From: Parasponia andersonii
Taxonomy: Eukaryota > Streptophyta > Magnoliopsida > Rosales > Cannabaceae
Assembly: GCA_002914805.1 (NCBI GenBank)
Contig: JXTB01000403.1
Location: forward strand, 28,074-92,073
DNA length: 64,000 nt
Direction of reading: 5' to 3'
The position numbers were made by a program, and so were the translations under genes. Every line of letters begins with the position of its first letter. Within the stretch, counting starts at the first letter, position 1. The notes beneath the pieces are model-generated. The model was not told where the DNA came from. It did not search any database and saw only the letters and a program-made list of their open reading frames with translations. Positions 11,528 to 23,690 of this stretch are shown in pieces.

Positions 11528-13230
11528 CATCTTTTTGGACAAAACATCTAATAATTCAAATATCCTGCAAAATAACAAAAATTATATGCACAAGAAAAAA
11601 AAAGGAAATGACTGCACATATTTTCAAAAAATACTTCTTTTTTTTTTGGTCAAAAAGGGCCAAAGTCTTGTTCATCAACTCAAACCATAAAAGAAACACA
11701 AACAAACATCAAGAAATCACCTTAGTTGAGAAGAAGGTGTCTCGAATGAGAAGAAGAAGCTGCTGCAGATATCTCAATTATGACCAGTGTTGCAACATGA
11801 GATGCTTCTCTGTTGTCGCAACATTAAGAGTTGACAGAGAAACCTTTACTGGTGTAGCTCCCTTCCCCAGAGATGGCGTTTTTGAGAACTCCCACAACGA
11901 GCATCCCCTATTTGAAGGTTAAAGCTTTAAATCTGCAAACTCATAGGACATGTGTGCACGAGAATGAAAGAGAGATTGCAGAAATGAAAAAGAAGTAAAT
12001 GAATGACGATGATGAATAGACGTGAGAAAATGGGCACTAAAAAATAATGATGATTCTCACAGAAACCAAATCAAGAGACATAGACATGATCTTGCAACAG
12101 CAAGGACAATTTGCCAATAAATCTAAAAGGGCCCATTTTTCAAAAAACAATTCGAAAAAATGTGTATCTGGCCAAAAACATATGGAAATCCCAAAATTTG
12201 AAATGGAAATTACTTAAAATCACATAATGAGCAGATTTATTCTAAGCATATAAATGATTTTGGAATTAAATTAATTTTAAAATTCTTGTCGAAGTAATTT
12301 TCTAAATTATAGAATTTACTGAATGAGATGGATTCTGGAATTAAATCAATTTTAAAATTCTTGTCAAAGTAATTTCCTGAATTATAGAATTTATTGAATG
12401 AGATGGATTGAGTAATGACTGACAATTTTTTTTTTATCTATCGCATGAAGTTTTCTTCCACTTTTCATAGGCAATAAATTGTGTCGCATTATTATTATTA
12501 TTATTATTTTCAATACATTAATCTATACGTAAACAATAGCTTTCATTCTAAATATTGAGGTAACTATTTTCACACGATAATTATCCTCTACATATTTTGT
12601 GATATATAGGCCCAAATTACTTATGGACAATTTTTACACTTCCGTGTTAGGTAATTTTTTCTGTTTATGATGCTTGTACACATAATATTTTCAATACAAG
12701 AGATAAGTCAAATACTTGTTAGTCAAAATCCAATCTAGATTATTCAATTTATTCTATGCAATGAGAAAATTCAAGAAACAAGAATCTTAAAATCAATTCA
12801 AATAAAAAATTAGATTTATGAAAAGAATAAATCACCTTTTTCTAAAGTCCTAAGAATTTTCCAAATAAAAAATGTAGGGATTATTCATTCAAAATATTTC
12901 GTCTAGAACAAATACAAATAAATAAAAAAAATCAAATAGAACAAATTGCCAAAGCTTTTCTTAGAGAATCAAATATAATAAAATCAAGCACTTTAATGAA
13001 AATATCTACAAGTTATCTTTCTATTTCAATAAAATCCAATATAATTATTTTGGATTCAACAAGATCCTAGATAAAATGATGAACAAAAAATTTGAACTCT
13101 AAGATTGAGAAGTAGAAGCAAATATAATTTTATTCTCATGAATTTGAGATAATTACAAAACCAAAATGTTTAATAAAAAAAGTATTTTACCAATTCCCCC
13201 TCTCTTGTAGCCTCTCTCAGTCATGAAATT
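11528..13230. other. Internal region of the Copia-type element with no recognised domain
   Basis: Between the PPT and the protease remnant, where integrase, RT and RNase H would be expected on the minus strand, I find no recognisable pol motif. The plus-strand ORF at 11524-11922 has no family signature and is probably chance. A 75-bp tandem duplication lies at 12256-12405. Confidence 0.5.
12256..12405. repeat. 75-bp tandem duplication
   Basis: Two head-to-tail copies (12256-12330 and 12331-12405) both start with GATT[TC]TGGAATTAAAT and end GAATGAGATG. They differ at a few positions. Confidence 0.9.
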
Positions 13231-13234
13231 GATC

Positions 13235-13640
13235 AAACTTTTCATCACACTAACCTTCTCCTGAGATAAAGCATAGCAATTATTAGAAGATCTAGATCCT
13301 TCTAATACACACTTAACTGAAGTATCCAGAAGTTGACATTTTTCATTGGTAAATCAAATATTCAACTTTAAGTCACAAAATTGACTTATGCTAATTAAAT
13401 TAGTCATTAGTCCCTCCTTATGTGTGGTCTTTTCTAGCTTTGAAAAACCTTCAATATCAAGAGTTCTTACACCAAAAACTCTTCATTTGATTCTATCACA
13501 AAAACTCACCATTTCTTTTCATTTGATTCTATCACAAAAACTCACCATTTCTTCAGAGACAGGTTTGTAATTCTCAAGAATCATCTATCATATGCCTCAA
13601 ACATCCATTATCAAAATACCATGAGTTAATAGTACCAGTA
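13235..13640 (-). pseudogene. Copia protease and pre-integrase remnant
   Basis: On the minus strand from about 13635 the reading gives NSWYFDNGCLRHM, which matches the aspartic-protease active site W-x-D-[ST]-G-C-x-x-H-M with DNG in place of DSG. It continues as EGLMTNLISISQFCDL and then CQLLDTSVKCVLEGSRSSNN followed by CYALS, as in copia polyproteins. There are several stops. The protease normally releases gag and pol products from the polyprotein; this one cannot be functional. Confidence 0.7.
13472..13552. repeat. Short tandem duplication (about 37 bp)
   Basis: A unit containing catttgattctatcacaaa and actcaccatttctt occurs twice head to tail inside the protease remnant. Confidence 0.8.
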
Positions 13641-13687
13641 CTTACATATGTAAAAGAAAAAAAGTAATTAAGATCACACTTTCTTAC

Positions 13688-14535
13688 TCATATTTTTCTA
13701 AATTTATTTCTTAAATTAATTTTTATTTTTAGAATTTTTCTCGGAGGAGATCTCAAAAATGATTTATTGAAATAATTATTTTCCAAAAAACTTAACATGG
13801 TAAAACATCTAGGTCGTATATGACCTTTAATACCAAAGGAATGATAAATGGGTATGAATCTCTTACTTTTGTTTGCCGTGGACGATTCTGCTATTGCAAC
13901 AACGGAGACAGGTTTCTTGTTTACAACAAATTTTCCTACTATTGCAACAACATGCACAAAACTAAGACCACGCTTAATTGCTACATGAGGCCCCGCTGTT
14001 ATAACAGCAGGTGTGGTGACATATGTTGGAGCATTTTTTGAACATACCGATGTAACAATAGGTACGCTAACAAGAATATAAACTGATTTCTCCCTAACAA
14101 AAATCATTTTAGTTCCTGAACACTCACCCTTAAAACCAAGCTTAGTAATATCATCAGAAGATTTTCCAGATGAAAAAATAAGATCTAATTGAGATAAACT
14201 AGAATTAAGCATTTTGAAAGATTGTAATGTTCTATCAAGTTCTAAAAAAACCCCTCGTAATTTCTTTTCCTTTTTATCAACAAGTAATTCCAATTCTTGT
14301 ATTCTTTTTATAGAATTTTCTTTAAACTCAAGTAAATTGGAATTGGATCTTACCAAACCTCAGTTTTCAGCACGTATTCGTTCCCATTGTGCATATAAAT
14401 TCTTATATGCTGCAAAAGAGATTCTTCATAAATCTTTGCATCAGATTCGAATTTAGCCACAGAACTCTCTTTGTCATCATCAACTGCCGAGATTGTATAG
14501 CATACACTAATCCTATATCTTTCTCCACATGACAA
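13688..14535 (-). pseudogene. Copia gag, C-terminal part with degenerate zinc knuckle (copy 1)
   Basis: A 222-residue open frame (14356-13688) encodes a coiled-coil-like stretch (KENSIKRIQELELLVDKKEK) and ends with FIPIYHSFGIKGHIRPRCF. That resembles the CCHC zinc knuckle of SIRE-like copia gag, with the first two cysteines lost. The upstream part of gag is in the overlapping frame to 14535. Codons 13839-14356 are repeated almost exactly at 14697-15214 after a single N, so only one copy is likely to be real. Confidence 0.7.
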
Positions 14536-15553
14536 AGATTACCGGAAAAAATAATTGAAAAAGGCAACATGATTACTTACATTGTTATCACTATCTTAAT
14601 AGTCTTTTGATTCTTCATCACTAAGTTGAGGCAAAGAATTCGGACTTTATCTTTTTGGTGTTTGTACATTCAGATTGTATTTGCTCAAATTCTTANGAAT
14701 GATAAATGGGTATGAATCTCTTACTTTTGTTTGCCGTGGACGATTCTGCTATTGCAACAACGGAGACAGGTTTCTTGTTTACAACAAATTTTCCTACTAT
14801 TGCAACAACATGCACAAAACTAAGACCACGCTTAATTGCTACATGAGGCCCCGCTGTTATAACAGCAGGTGTGGTGACATATGTTGGAACATTTTTTGAA
14901 CATACCGATGTAACAATAGGTACGCTAACAAGAATATAAACTGATTTCTCCCTAACAAAAATCATTTTAGTTCCTGAACACTCACCCTTAAAACCAAGCT
15001 TAGTAATATCATCAGAAGATTTTCCAGATGAAAAAATAAGATCTAATTGAGATAAACTAGAATTAAGCATTTTGAAAGATTGTAATGTTCTATCAAGTTC
15101 TAAAAAAACCCCTCGTAATTTCTTTTCCTTTTTATCAACAAGTAATTCCAATTCTTGTATTCTTTTTATAGAATTTTCTTTAAACTCAAGTAAATTGGAA
15201 TTGGATCTTACCAAACCTCAGTTTTCAGCACGTATTCGTTCCCATTGTGCATATAAATTCTTATATGCTGCAAAAGAGATTCTTCATAAATCTTTGCATC
15301 AGATTCGAATTTAGCCACAGAACTCTCTTTGTCATCATCAACTGCCGAGATTGTATAGCATACACTAATCCTATATCTTTCTCCACATGACAAAGATTAC
15401 CGGAAAAAATAATTGAAAAAGGCAACATGATTACTTACATTGTTATCACTATCTTAATAGTCTTTTGATTCTTCATCACTAAGTTGAGGCAAAGAATTCG
15501 GACTTTATCTTTTTGGTGTTTGTACATTCAGATTGTATTTGCTCAAATTCTTA
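13839..15553. repeat. 857-bp direct duplication separated by a single N (probable assembly artefact)
   Basis: 13839-14695 and 14697-15553 run in parallel from gaatgataaatgggtatg to gctcaaattctta. I see one substitution (a G near 14028 reads A at the equivalent site near 14886). The join is exactly one N. This is what an unmerged contig-end overlap would look like. Confidence 0.9.
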
Positions 15554-15599
15554 ACATGTCCAACACTATGCACCATTTTTGTTAAGAGTCAAAAGATCT

Positions 15600-16463
15600 G
15601 GATGAGGATTTATCTTTTGCCGATTTGGAGGAAGTAGACTTCAAATTTTTAGCTATTTTTTTAATGATTTTTCTAAAATTCTTTATAAGTAAGTTAAGTT
15701 CATCGCCATCTGTTTTCTCATTTGTCATTTATTCATTCTCTTGAATGGACTTGAAGGTGATGGATTTCTCCTATTTTTTTTATTTTTAGGTTCATCTCAA
15801 ATGCTCAGAGATAACCCATCAAATCTTCCACCTTTATGATATCTAGAATTTTGCTTTCTTCAATTGTAATAATCTTGGGTTAGAAACAATCTGGAAGTAA
15901 CCTAACAATTTTTTTTTACAATAACAGCCTCCAAAATCTTTTCACTAAGTACGAAAGATTCATTAGCAGTACTACACAATTTGGTATAAAAATAAGATAA
16001 TATTTCATTCTCATCCATGCGTATTTATTGAAATCTAGTAGTAACATTTTACATCACCTGAACTTTCAATGTGAGTTTAGGATTTCCCAAGCCTCCTCGG
16101 CCGATTCACATGAAGAGACCAACTTGATTTGCTCTATATCACATCCATTAAAATTGCATATAATGCCTTGTTTTTGTAACCAGCCAACAAATCATCTTGG
16201 TTAACCATTCAATTTTGGGTTTCAATGATATCGTCCCATCATAGACTAGATGAGACCACCTAGTAAGGATCGATTTCCAGGTTTTAATATGAGGAACAAA
16301 TGAACGCCTTCATCCTTGTCTTTTAGTAGGGATAGTTGGTTCCATCCAATAATAATGGACAAGAAATTGAACCTCATTTATTCAAAAACGACATTCTTGC
16401 AAAAAAAAAAAAAAATGAATCAAAAACTTTCCAAAATCTTACATAATAAATGTTAATGACTTC
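15600..16463 (-). pseudogene. Copia gag, N-terminal UBN2-like region
   Basis: On the minus strand from about 16130 to 15880 the frames give SAEEAWEIL, then VTTRFQ, then RMDENEILSYFYTKLC followed by ANESFVLSEKILEAVI. This is the conserved core of copia gag (UBN2 family): AWE-L, the L-x-x-RF block and the E-x-I-x-x-FY-x-x-L block. Stops and frame breaks are frequent. It forms the capsid-like shell in active elements. Confidence 0.7.
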
Positions 16464-16475
16464 GCTCCGATATCA
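16464..16475 (-). other. Primer binding site (initiator Met tRNA type)
   Basis: Minus-strand TGATATCGGAGC lies two bases after the LTR end and matches TGGTATCAGAGC at 10 of 12 positions. Confidence 0.75.
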
Positions 16476-16477
16476 AT

Positions 16478-18094
16478 TGAAAGGTCCAAAATTATAAGAG
16501 TACTAATTTTTTGATTTATTATTCAAAATAAAAAGGTATTAAAATTGGTTGTCGTTATTATTGTAACAGTCTATTGTAGTAGTGAGTCGGAATGTTGTTA
16601 CAATAATAAAGTAATAAATGTGTGCTTTATGAATACTAATCCCAATGAAATAAAATGGATAACAATAAAATAATGATACCACATATTTTTATATGGTTCG
16701 GTTACCTTTCAATAATCTACTCCATGGGACTATGCTTAGAGAAAATGCTTAGAGAAAGAAACATATAAGTCATAATATTTAAAATGTAAATACAAGTGAC
16801 TTAGACAAAGATAGACTCCATCTAATCTTGATGCATTATAGGATTCTACCACCAATATATTAAGTAAGCTCTGCTCATCTTATTTGTCTTTACGTTCTTG
16901 AACTCCTTTTAATAACTGGAATAATCTTCTCTAAAATGGCGTACTTTCAGTTATAATTATTAGAACTCCTTTCTACGATCTAGAATCTATCTTTTCTAAA
17001 AAACATTTAGCCTTTTCCCGAAAGGACTATTTACAATCTCAGGTACAAACACTCTTCTTAGAGTAACACTCTAAGAAAATTCAATGGCTCGCAAACAAAA
17101 ATGACCCAGAGCTCAATTACAAAAACTTGTCCTTTTCTCTCTGTCTGAGCTACTTAAAACTCTACAAATGAAGAGCATAAATAGATTTCACTTCGTGAAG
17201 AAACTACCTACAGAAAATACAGATTTGATCGTACAAAGTCAATCATCAGAGGCAAAAGTCACTCAAAATGACTAGTTTTCAAATCTTTCAACCGCCGATT
17301 TTTGCAACATCAAAGTAAAAGAATTGTAAAACTTAATCAAAAGGAGAACCAATGAGCCACAATCATTTCTTTCCTACTATAGGTGCTGCGGTTGCAATAT
17401 CAACAGCAAGAGAAGGAAAGAAAATAAAATTGAGTAATTGTCATTTACACAAATTATGTACAGCTTATCCAAAAACGTGTCCTGCACTATTAGATAAATT
17501 AATTAGCATTAATAAAATAATATTTTAGAATATTAAATATATGAGAGGCTTAAGAACGAATGAAACAAGCGTGAAAACTTCCTAGTTTCCTTTTTCCTAA
17601 AAATCGTTCCAAAATTGTTGAGATAGACAATTATTAATATCTCATTTATCAATTAATGAAATCATATTTATCAATCTGTAAGATTATTAATAATATCCCC
17701 AAATCATACGATGGAAAGATGCCAGAAACAAAAGTTTCCTACTGTGACACCGTTGTTGCAACAGAAGTGTCAAAATTAGGATAAAAAATAAAAACCAAGT
17801 AATACACAATTACGCAAGAAGCATGTCCTTCATCTCCAAGTCGTATCCTACATTTCTTCAATTAATAATAAAAAATTACAGCATAGCATAAAAGATGTGA
17901 GCGGATTTATATGGTAATGAACAAAAGGAAACTTCCCTTTTTCTTTGAAAATCATACCACATTCGACAGGATGTGCAAAAATCAAATTCAATATAAAAAA
18001 ATCACACTCAACACAAATGATTTGCACAAAGCAATAATTAGGATTATTACAAATAAGATGCTAATCAAAATAGCCATAGATCGTGGCCCTAACA
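16478..18094 (-). repeat. 5' LTR (plus-strand right LTR) of the Copia-type element
   Basis: This is the uninterrupted LTR of about 1617 bp, TGAAAGGTCC...GGCCCTAACA on the plus strand. It is bordered on the left by the PBS and on the right by the GATAA target duplication. It shares its full length with the left LTR apart from the nested solo LTR and scattered substitutions and indels. Confidence 0.88.
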
Positions 18095-18198
18095 GATAAT
18101 ATTTTGTACTAATGTGCTAAAGACTTGATTTTCCCTATTTACTCCTACGTAATTACTACGCATTTTGTCGTCAGAAAAAGTAGCATAAAACCGTCGGC

Positions 18199-18507
18199 NN
18201 NNNNNNNNNNNNNNNNNNNNNNNNNNNNNNNNNNNNNNNNNNNNNNNNNNNNNNNNNNNNNNNNNNNNNNNNNNNNNNNNNNNNNNNNNNNNNNNNNNNN
18301 NNNNNNNNNNNNNNNNNNNNNNNNNNNNNNNNNNNNNNNNNNNNNNNNNNNNNNNNNNNNNNNNNNNNNNNNNNNNNNNNNNNNNNNNNNNNNNNNNNNN
18401 NNNNNNNNNNNNNNNNNNNNNNNNNNNNNNNNNNNNNNNNNNNNNNNNNNNNNNNNNNNNNNNNNNNNNNNNNNNNNNNNNNNNNNNNNNNNNNNNNNNN
18501 NNNNNNN
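18199..18507. other. Assembly gap (309 N)
   Basis: A run of 309 unknown bases. On its left, 18150-18198 carries gtcgtcag and ccgtcggc motifs like the subterminal repeats at 27440-27863. On its right the TNPA-like coding sequence of the second CACTA begins. The left terminus of that element may be inside the gap. Confidence 0.95.
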
Positions 18508-20028
18508 TCTACAATTCTAGAGGCGGAGGCGGAGGCATCTCGATGCCGAGCTTTGCAATCGATGTTTGATGCTCCGATTTTACTCATTGAGTTGTCATTG
18601 AGTCTTCTTGAGTCGGCGTTGGTTCTTTGCTTCCTTTTCGGCCAATTATCGCTAAGTCTCGTCGATCCGCCGTGCGTGCTCTGCATCCTTCTCAGCTAGC
18701 TGCTGCTTCAAAGTGGCGATGGTCTCAGTTACTTGTCCTGTGTTGGCAGCCCTCTATCCTCCTATACTTTTCAGCTGAGGGAGTGCACCCAACCCTTTCT
18801 GCCACCTAGATCTAGTCCTTAAAGCCTTGGACATGATCTGAAATTCATCCACCTGTCCTAGCCCCACCACATACTCAGCAGACGAGGCACTATCCCCAAG
18901 CTTAGACTGTGCACGAGACTGAGTTTGAGTGAGCGCCTCCGTCCTGGATGTAACCATCTCCGCATTCAAAATAAAATAAAATAAAAGTAATTATAATTTA
19001 TACAAGCAAATTAAATATTTTAAACAAACAGAATGAATTCTTACATGTTTCTCCTGGACGTACTCGTTCCGCCAACCAGACGGCTTGAGATAGCGGCTCT
19101 TGAAGAAGTCGATAGGGCTTATAAGCTCTCCGGGCTCTAGGTTGCCCTATGAAAAGTAGGGAAAAAAGGGTAGATTATTTGGTTAGAGTATATTTTGTAC
19201 TGATTAGAGAAAATATTTGAATTTCTAACCTTTGCCTTCATCTGGCTAATCATGGTAGATGACCCCTGTGTAGGCGAATACAATTGCTTAGACTGATTTT
19301 CCGAGTTTTGTGTCGAGAGTTTCTGCAAAAATACAGAAGTTGTTAATTTCATCAATGATTATAATTTATTCTTAATAATTAAATTTTTTTTTGTAAAAGC
19401 ATGTTAATTATCTCAAACTCTTGAGAACTAAAACGATCACACAAAATATTCCACTAATCGAATGGAACGTTCTTGTACGGATTGGCTTTAATAAAAGCCA
19501 TATCCCTTTATCCCCCATTTTCGTAAAATGATTCCGCATTATGTTGTGCCAATCCCATAAATATGCCATCATGGACTGCACAATAGAGTCCATGAAGAGT
19601 GCATCGGACCGAGGATAATCAAACTTCACCAGTAAAATTAAAATAGACAATTATTAATAAAGGCTTTTATTAAAATAACTTAAAATAAATATTTTAGGAA
19701 ACTCACTCACCTCCATCCGGTTCAAAATGAGCTCAATGTCTTCTTTTTTCACATCCTTCCATGTTGGAGTAGAAGTTGGGATGGCGTCTCTAACCATCTT
19801 GGCAAAAATGTTCAAGAACATCTTGCCATAATCCAAGATAGGCTTCCTTGTCTTCTCACAAAACTCGACCTTCAATCGATCAGTCTTAAGCCTCCTAAGT
19901 TCTTTTTTGACCGAACAACCTCTCGTCTCTTTCCTAACCCTCTTTCCCTTGGGATCATGTCTATCATCTCTAGAGTTAGAACCGGAGGTAGCACTAGTTG
20001 CCAGTGGAGTGCTCCCATGGCTAGACAT
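18508..20028 (-). pseudogene. CACTA TNPA-like gene (Ptta/En/Spm family)
   Basis: The first exon (20028 to about 19710) starts MSSHGSTPLATSATSGSNSR and contains basic KGKRVRKETRG. After introns come about 19640-19440 (WDWHNIMRNHFTKMGDKGIW), about 19340-19210 (FCRNSRHKTRKISL-like content in mixed frames) and about 19140-19045, encoding EPGELISPIDFFKSRYLKPS and then GWRNEYVQEKH. The last visible exon is 18962-18770 (MVTSRTEALTQTQSRAQSKL). A lysine- and glutamate-rich coiled-coil stretch runs into the gap. The combination of a basic N-terminus, W-rich centre and coiled-coil end fits the second CACTA protein, which binds subterminal repeats. Confidence 0.7.
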
Positions 20029-20129
20029 CCTACAAAAAAAACATTATCGTAGTTTAGAAACATTATATAGCAATATAAAAATTAATAAACACAAAATTTT
20101 CAAAACTCTACGCACACTAGAATATAAAA

Positions 20130-21075
20130 TTATATTACAATATTAGATATTCCATTCTCTTCTTCAGAACTTGTATCACTATCGTCATCAAGTTCAACTT
20201 CTTCATCATTGAATTCCTCTAAAGTATCGTCTTCGAACTCATCATCATTAACTAAGAAGTCATTAGGGGTCACAATACGAGTTTGACAGATAAGGTAATC
20301 AATATTGTCAACTTCATCTGGTTCAACGTCTTCCCAATGAAATCGAACATTTTCCATTTCCAGAAGCTCAACCCACAGTTGGAATGACGAAGAATTCGCT
20401 TCTTGCAAAATAGGAACCTCGGTGCTGGTTGATGCAATATCAGAAACATCTACTGCATCTGGAAAGTCCCATATGTTTCGAGGCATATACTTGTTAATAA
20501 GTTTCTACAATGGCCCATTCTTATCATTATTGGTGTAATAAATCAGCTCTGTTTATGATGCAAGTATAAATGGGTCATCTTTGTACTAGTAAGCACTTGT
20601 GTATATACTTGTGAATTGTTTGTCTAGCTGAATATGTTTTTTTCTCGGATCAGTGTCGAACCACCTGCATCTAAACAATACCACATTCCACCTTTTAATA
20701 TATGACAACTCTAGAACTTGTTCTAGTATACCATAGAAGTAGTTCCCATCAGATCCAAGAACACAAACGCCACAATTCTGGGTGGTGTTGCATTTACTAT
20801 CATGATTATCCACTAGAAACTTTATCCTATTCACCACATCACCAGAGTAGGAGGAATTTGAGAAGTTAGATCTACTAGCCAATGCATACAATTCATTGTT
20901 GAGCTTATTTGAACTTGATGTTTGTAATTGATTTATCTAATATAAAAAAATCATTAGATAACACATAATTTGGTGCAAAGATTAGCGAAATTTAGGAAAT
21001 TATAGAAGAGAAGCTTACTTGGGATTTAAACCATGCAGGAAACTTAACTTCTTATTTTCGTTCTAGGTTTGCACC
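20130..21075 (-). pseudogene. CACTA DUF4216 region with acidic tail
   Basis: From about 21075 the frame reads KFPAWFKSQ, then an intron-like gap, then 20935-20586 with ELYALASRSNFSNSSYSG, CVLGSDGNYFYGILEQVLEL and VVLFRCRWFDTDPRKK, the hallmarks of DUF4216. After a stop it continues at 20486-20130 as MPRNIWDFPDAVDVSD and a strongly acidic end (DDDSDTSSEEENG). It lies between DUF4218 and the TNPA-like gene, the standard order. Confidence 0.8.
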
Positions 21076-21189
21076 ACCTTTAGCCTCTAACTCTCTCATA
21101 TGCTCACTACATGTATGTAGTGTAATACATAGGGAAGTTCTAATAACATTGAACAAAAAACATAGAAGGGTATAAAATACTTACTCAAG

Positions 21190-22030
21190 ATATTTTTATA
21201 CTTCCATGCAGCTGTTCATTACGTATCACTTAGCTTTAAGCCGATCAGAAGGATTAAGAATAATAATATCTTTTTTGCCCAGTAGGTGACCAACAGACTT
21301 AAAGACTAACAATATGTGGTTTGGTCGAGAATCAACAGCAATTTCATTACATTCGGGTCGATTCAATCGAGTTTCGACACCCCGCTAATACAGAGAGCAA
21401 AATATAAGCGACTCTGTAACGACATATGCTTCAGCAATAGACCCTTCTGGACGTGCCCGATTTCGAACATACTATTTATAAACTCCCATGGCCCGCTCAA
21501 TTGAGTACATCCATCGAAAATAAACGGGTCCACCCTGTATTGCCTCTTCTGGCAAATAGAGAATCAAGTGAATCATTATATCAAAGAAAGCGGGTGGAAA
21601 TATTCTTTCTAACTTAGCTAATATGGTTACAACATCCTTTTGTAGCTTTTCTAGATTGGCCATATTCAACGTGCATGTACAAAGCTTTTGGAAAAAAAAA
21701 CACAACTCAGTGATAGTCTCCCGGATTTCTTTTTTCAAATACGGTCTAATCCCAGCAGGGAGAAGACATTGGAACAAGACATGACAGTCATGTGATTTTA
21801 AACCAGTTATCTTATCTTCTGTTTCACTCACATTTTTTGCTAAGTTGGAAGCAAACACATCATGAAATTGGACTGACTTGATAAATTGACAGAACTTCTT
21901 TTGCTCCCCAGGACTTAAAGTGTAAGAAGCATGTAGCTTCTTCCACTTATTTTCCACTTTATATAAATGTAACTCCTTACGAATATTCATATCTGCAAGA
22001 TCAAGTCTAGCCTAATCTGTGTCTTTTGAT
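21190..22030 (-). pseudogene. CACTA DUF4218 region
   Basis: A 172-residue open stretch (21990-21472) contains ITGLKSHDCHVLFQCLLPAG, FFQKLCTCTLNMANLEKLQK, FDIMIHLILYLPEEAIQGGP and VYFRWMYSIERAMGVYK, which identify DUF4218. The frame is broken just after this, and 21300-21190 holds remnants of the linker. It directly follows the TNP2 end and is part of one long ancestral ORF. Confidence 0.85.
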
Positions 22031-22039
22031 TTCCCCTCG

Positions 22040-23690
22040 ATGCTCAAGATAGTTCCCAAGGCACTGTCACACACATTTTTCTCGATGTGTATGAAATCTA
22101 AATTATGTCTTAGTAACAAGCGCCACCAATAGCGAAGCTAAAAAAAAATGTTTTTTTTTCCGACCAATTTAGCTCGACTACAATACATTTCCTCTTTACT
22201 CCGCTATAATCTTTGTGTTTTCTAGGCAACCTGATCTGTAAGTGCTCTAATTGACTCAAAATATCATCTCCGGAGTACTTGTTAGGCGGCAGCCTTAAGT
22301 CATATTGACCATCATATTGTCTACTCCACATTTTATCATCCATTGGAAGAAAGCATCTATACCTAATATACGCTAACTTACTTCAGATTCCCATAGATGG
22401 AGTTTCTTCATTAAAAGTTAGGCAAGCTTTATACGCTTTCGTACTCCAACCTGACATTAAGGCATATGTTGGATAATCATTGATGGACCACATCACTACA
22501 GCCCGCATACAAAATGTGTTACCACTTCCTGCATCCCTTATTTCAACACCATTCAACCACAATTCCTTCAACTCATCAACCAAAGGCCTCAAGAAGATGT
22601 CCATGTCCTTTCCAGGGGCAGTTTGACTAGGGATGAGGAGAGACAATATCATTGGGTCTGCTTTCATGTACTTCCACGGTAGTAGATTATACAGAACAAA
22701 TATAACTGGCCACATACTATAAGCAGTGCTCATATTCCCAAATGGGTTAAATCTATCTATTGCCAACCCTAATCGGACATTTCTTGGATCAGCTGCAAAT
22801 AAAACATATTTTTGATCAAACTCCTTCCAGGCAAGACCATCTGTAGGGTGTCTCAAAACACCATCTTTTTTTTGGCCTTCCTGAATCATGCCATCTCATG
22901 TCCTTTGCAATATGCCGAGAACTATACAACCGCTTCAATCGAGGTGTAATGGGAAAATACCTCATCACTTTCTTTGGTACTTTTTTCTATACTTCTCAAT
23001 AGCTTTCACCACATACCAGACAACTGTTTAACCCTGAGTTCTCCTTTCAAAATATAGCACAATCGTACTTGCATACATGAATTGATTCATATCCAAGACA
23101 GATATCACGTAACTTTGCCTTAGCCTCATAGTGCGGTCCAGGTAAATTGGTCCCATCTGGATGGAAATGCTTCAGGAAACAATTTGAGTAACATATCAAA
23201 TGATTATTGCTCCACTTGTTGAGGACTTTCAAATGCATCAACTTAACTAAAATGTTAAGTGATGAAAACTTTGTGCACCTAGGATAGAACTCTTTCTCCA
23301 TCTCCTCAAATAACTTGCTAAACTTTTCTGAGTCTTGATTGCTATCTGTCGGGATATCATCTAAGTTTGGATCAACTTCATGACTTGGTCCACTTACTCC
23401 AGCAATATCAGTGATGAGATCATGCATCTCATCCCCGTCGTCTTTGCTTTTCGTAGTTACTGCTGGAAATGATTCTCCGTGATATGACCATATAATATAG
23501 GACTATTCGATACCCTTCTCAACTATATGTTGTTCCACTATATCTGGGTCTTGGAATTTCCTGTTCAAACATCTTCTATACGGACATCTCATTTTACCTT
23601 GGTCGTTGATAAATGCTTTTGATCTCTCAGTAAAAGCCTTAGCACCACTTCTAAACTGAGCTAATAATCGATTCCTTATGCTCATCCCAC
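22040..23690 (-). pseudogene. CACTA transposase TNP2 with N-terminal transposase-associated domain
   Basis: The N-terminal associated domain is at about 23690-23503 (FINDQGKMRCPYRRCLNRKF, with paired cysteines). Next come MHDLITDIAGVSG (23427) and AKLRDICLGYESIHVCKYDC (23047-23110). The catalytic region reads MRYFPITPRLKRLYSSRHIA in broken frames at about 22980-22900, then 22889-22383 with DPRNVRLGLAIDRFNPFGNM, TAYSMWPVIFVLYNLLPWKY and RAVVMWSINDYPTYALMSGW. The end is at 22343-22110. Several stops and frameshifts are visible, so it is unlikely to make an active enzyme. It cuts and pastes CACTA elements in active relatives. Confidence 0.88.

Larger units (their letters stand above)
7416..18094 (-). 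mobile_element. Copia-type LTR retrotransposon, gag-protease only, with nested insertions
   Basis: The target-site duplication GATAA occurs at 7411-7415 and 18095-18099. The left LTR is 7416-10988 (including a nested solo LTR) and the right LTR is 16478-18094. Both begin TGAAAG and end CCTAACA on the plus strand, so the element reads on the minus strand (5' TGTTAGG). A PBS with 10 of 12 matches to the initiator-Met primer site TGGTATCAGAGC lies at 16464-16475. A polypurine tract (CAAAAGGAAGAT on the minus strand) lies at 10989-11000. Between them only gag and protease remnants are recognisable; integrase, RT and RNase H are not seen. The LTRs differ at many positions, implying an old insertion. 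About 858 bp of the internal length is an assembly duplication. Confidence 0.88.

Noticed and set aside
11524-11922. 132-residue plus-strand ORF
   Set aside because: It lies antisense inside the pol-less interior of the Copia-type element, has no family motif and begins at the MITE target site.
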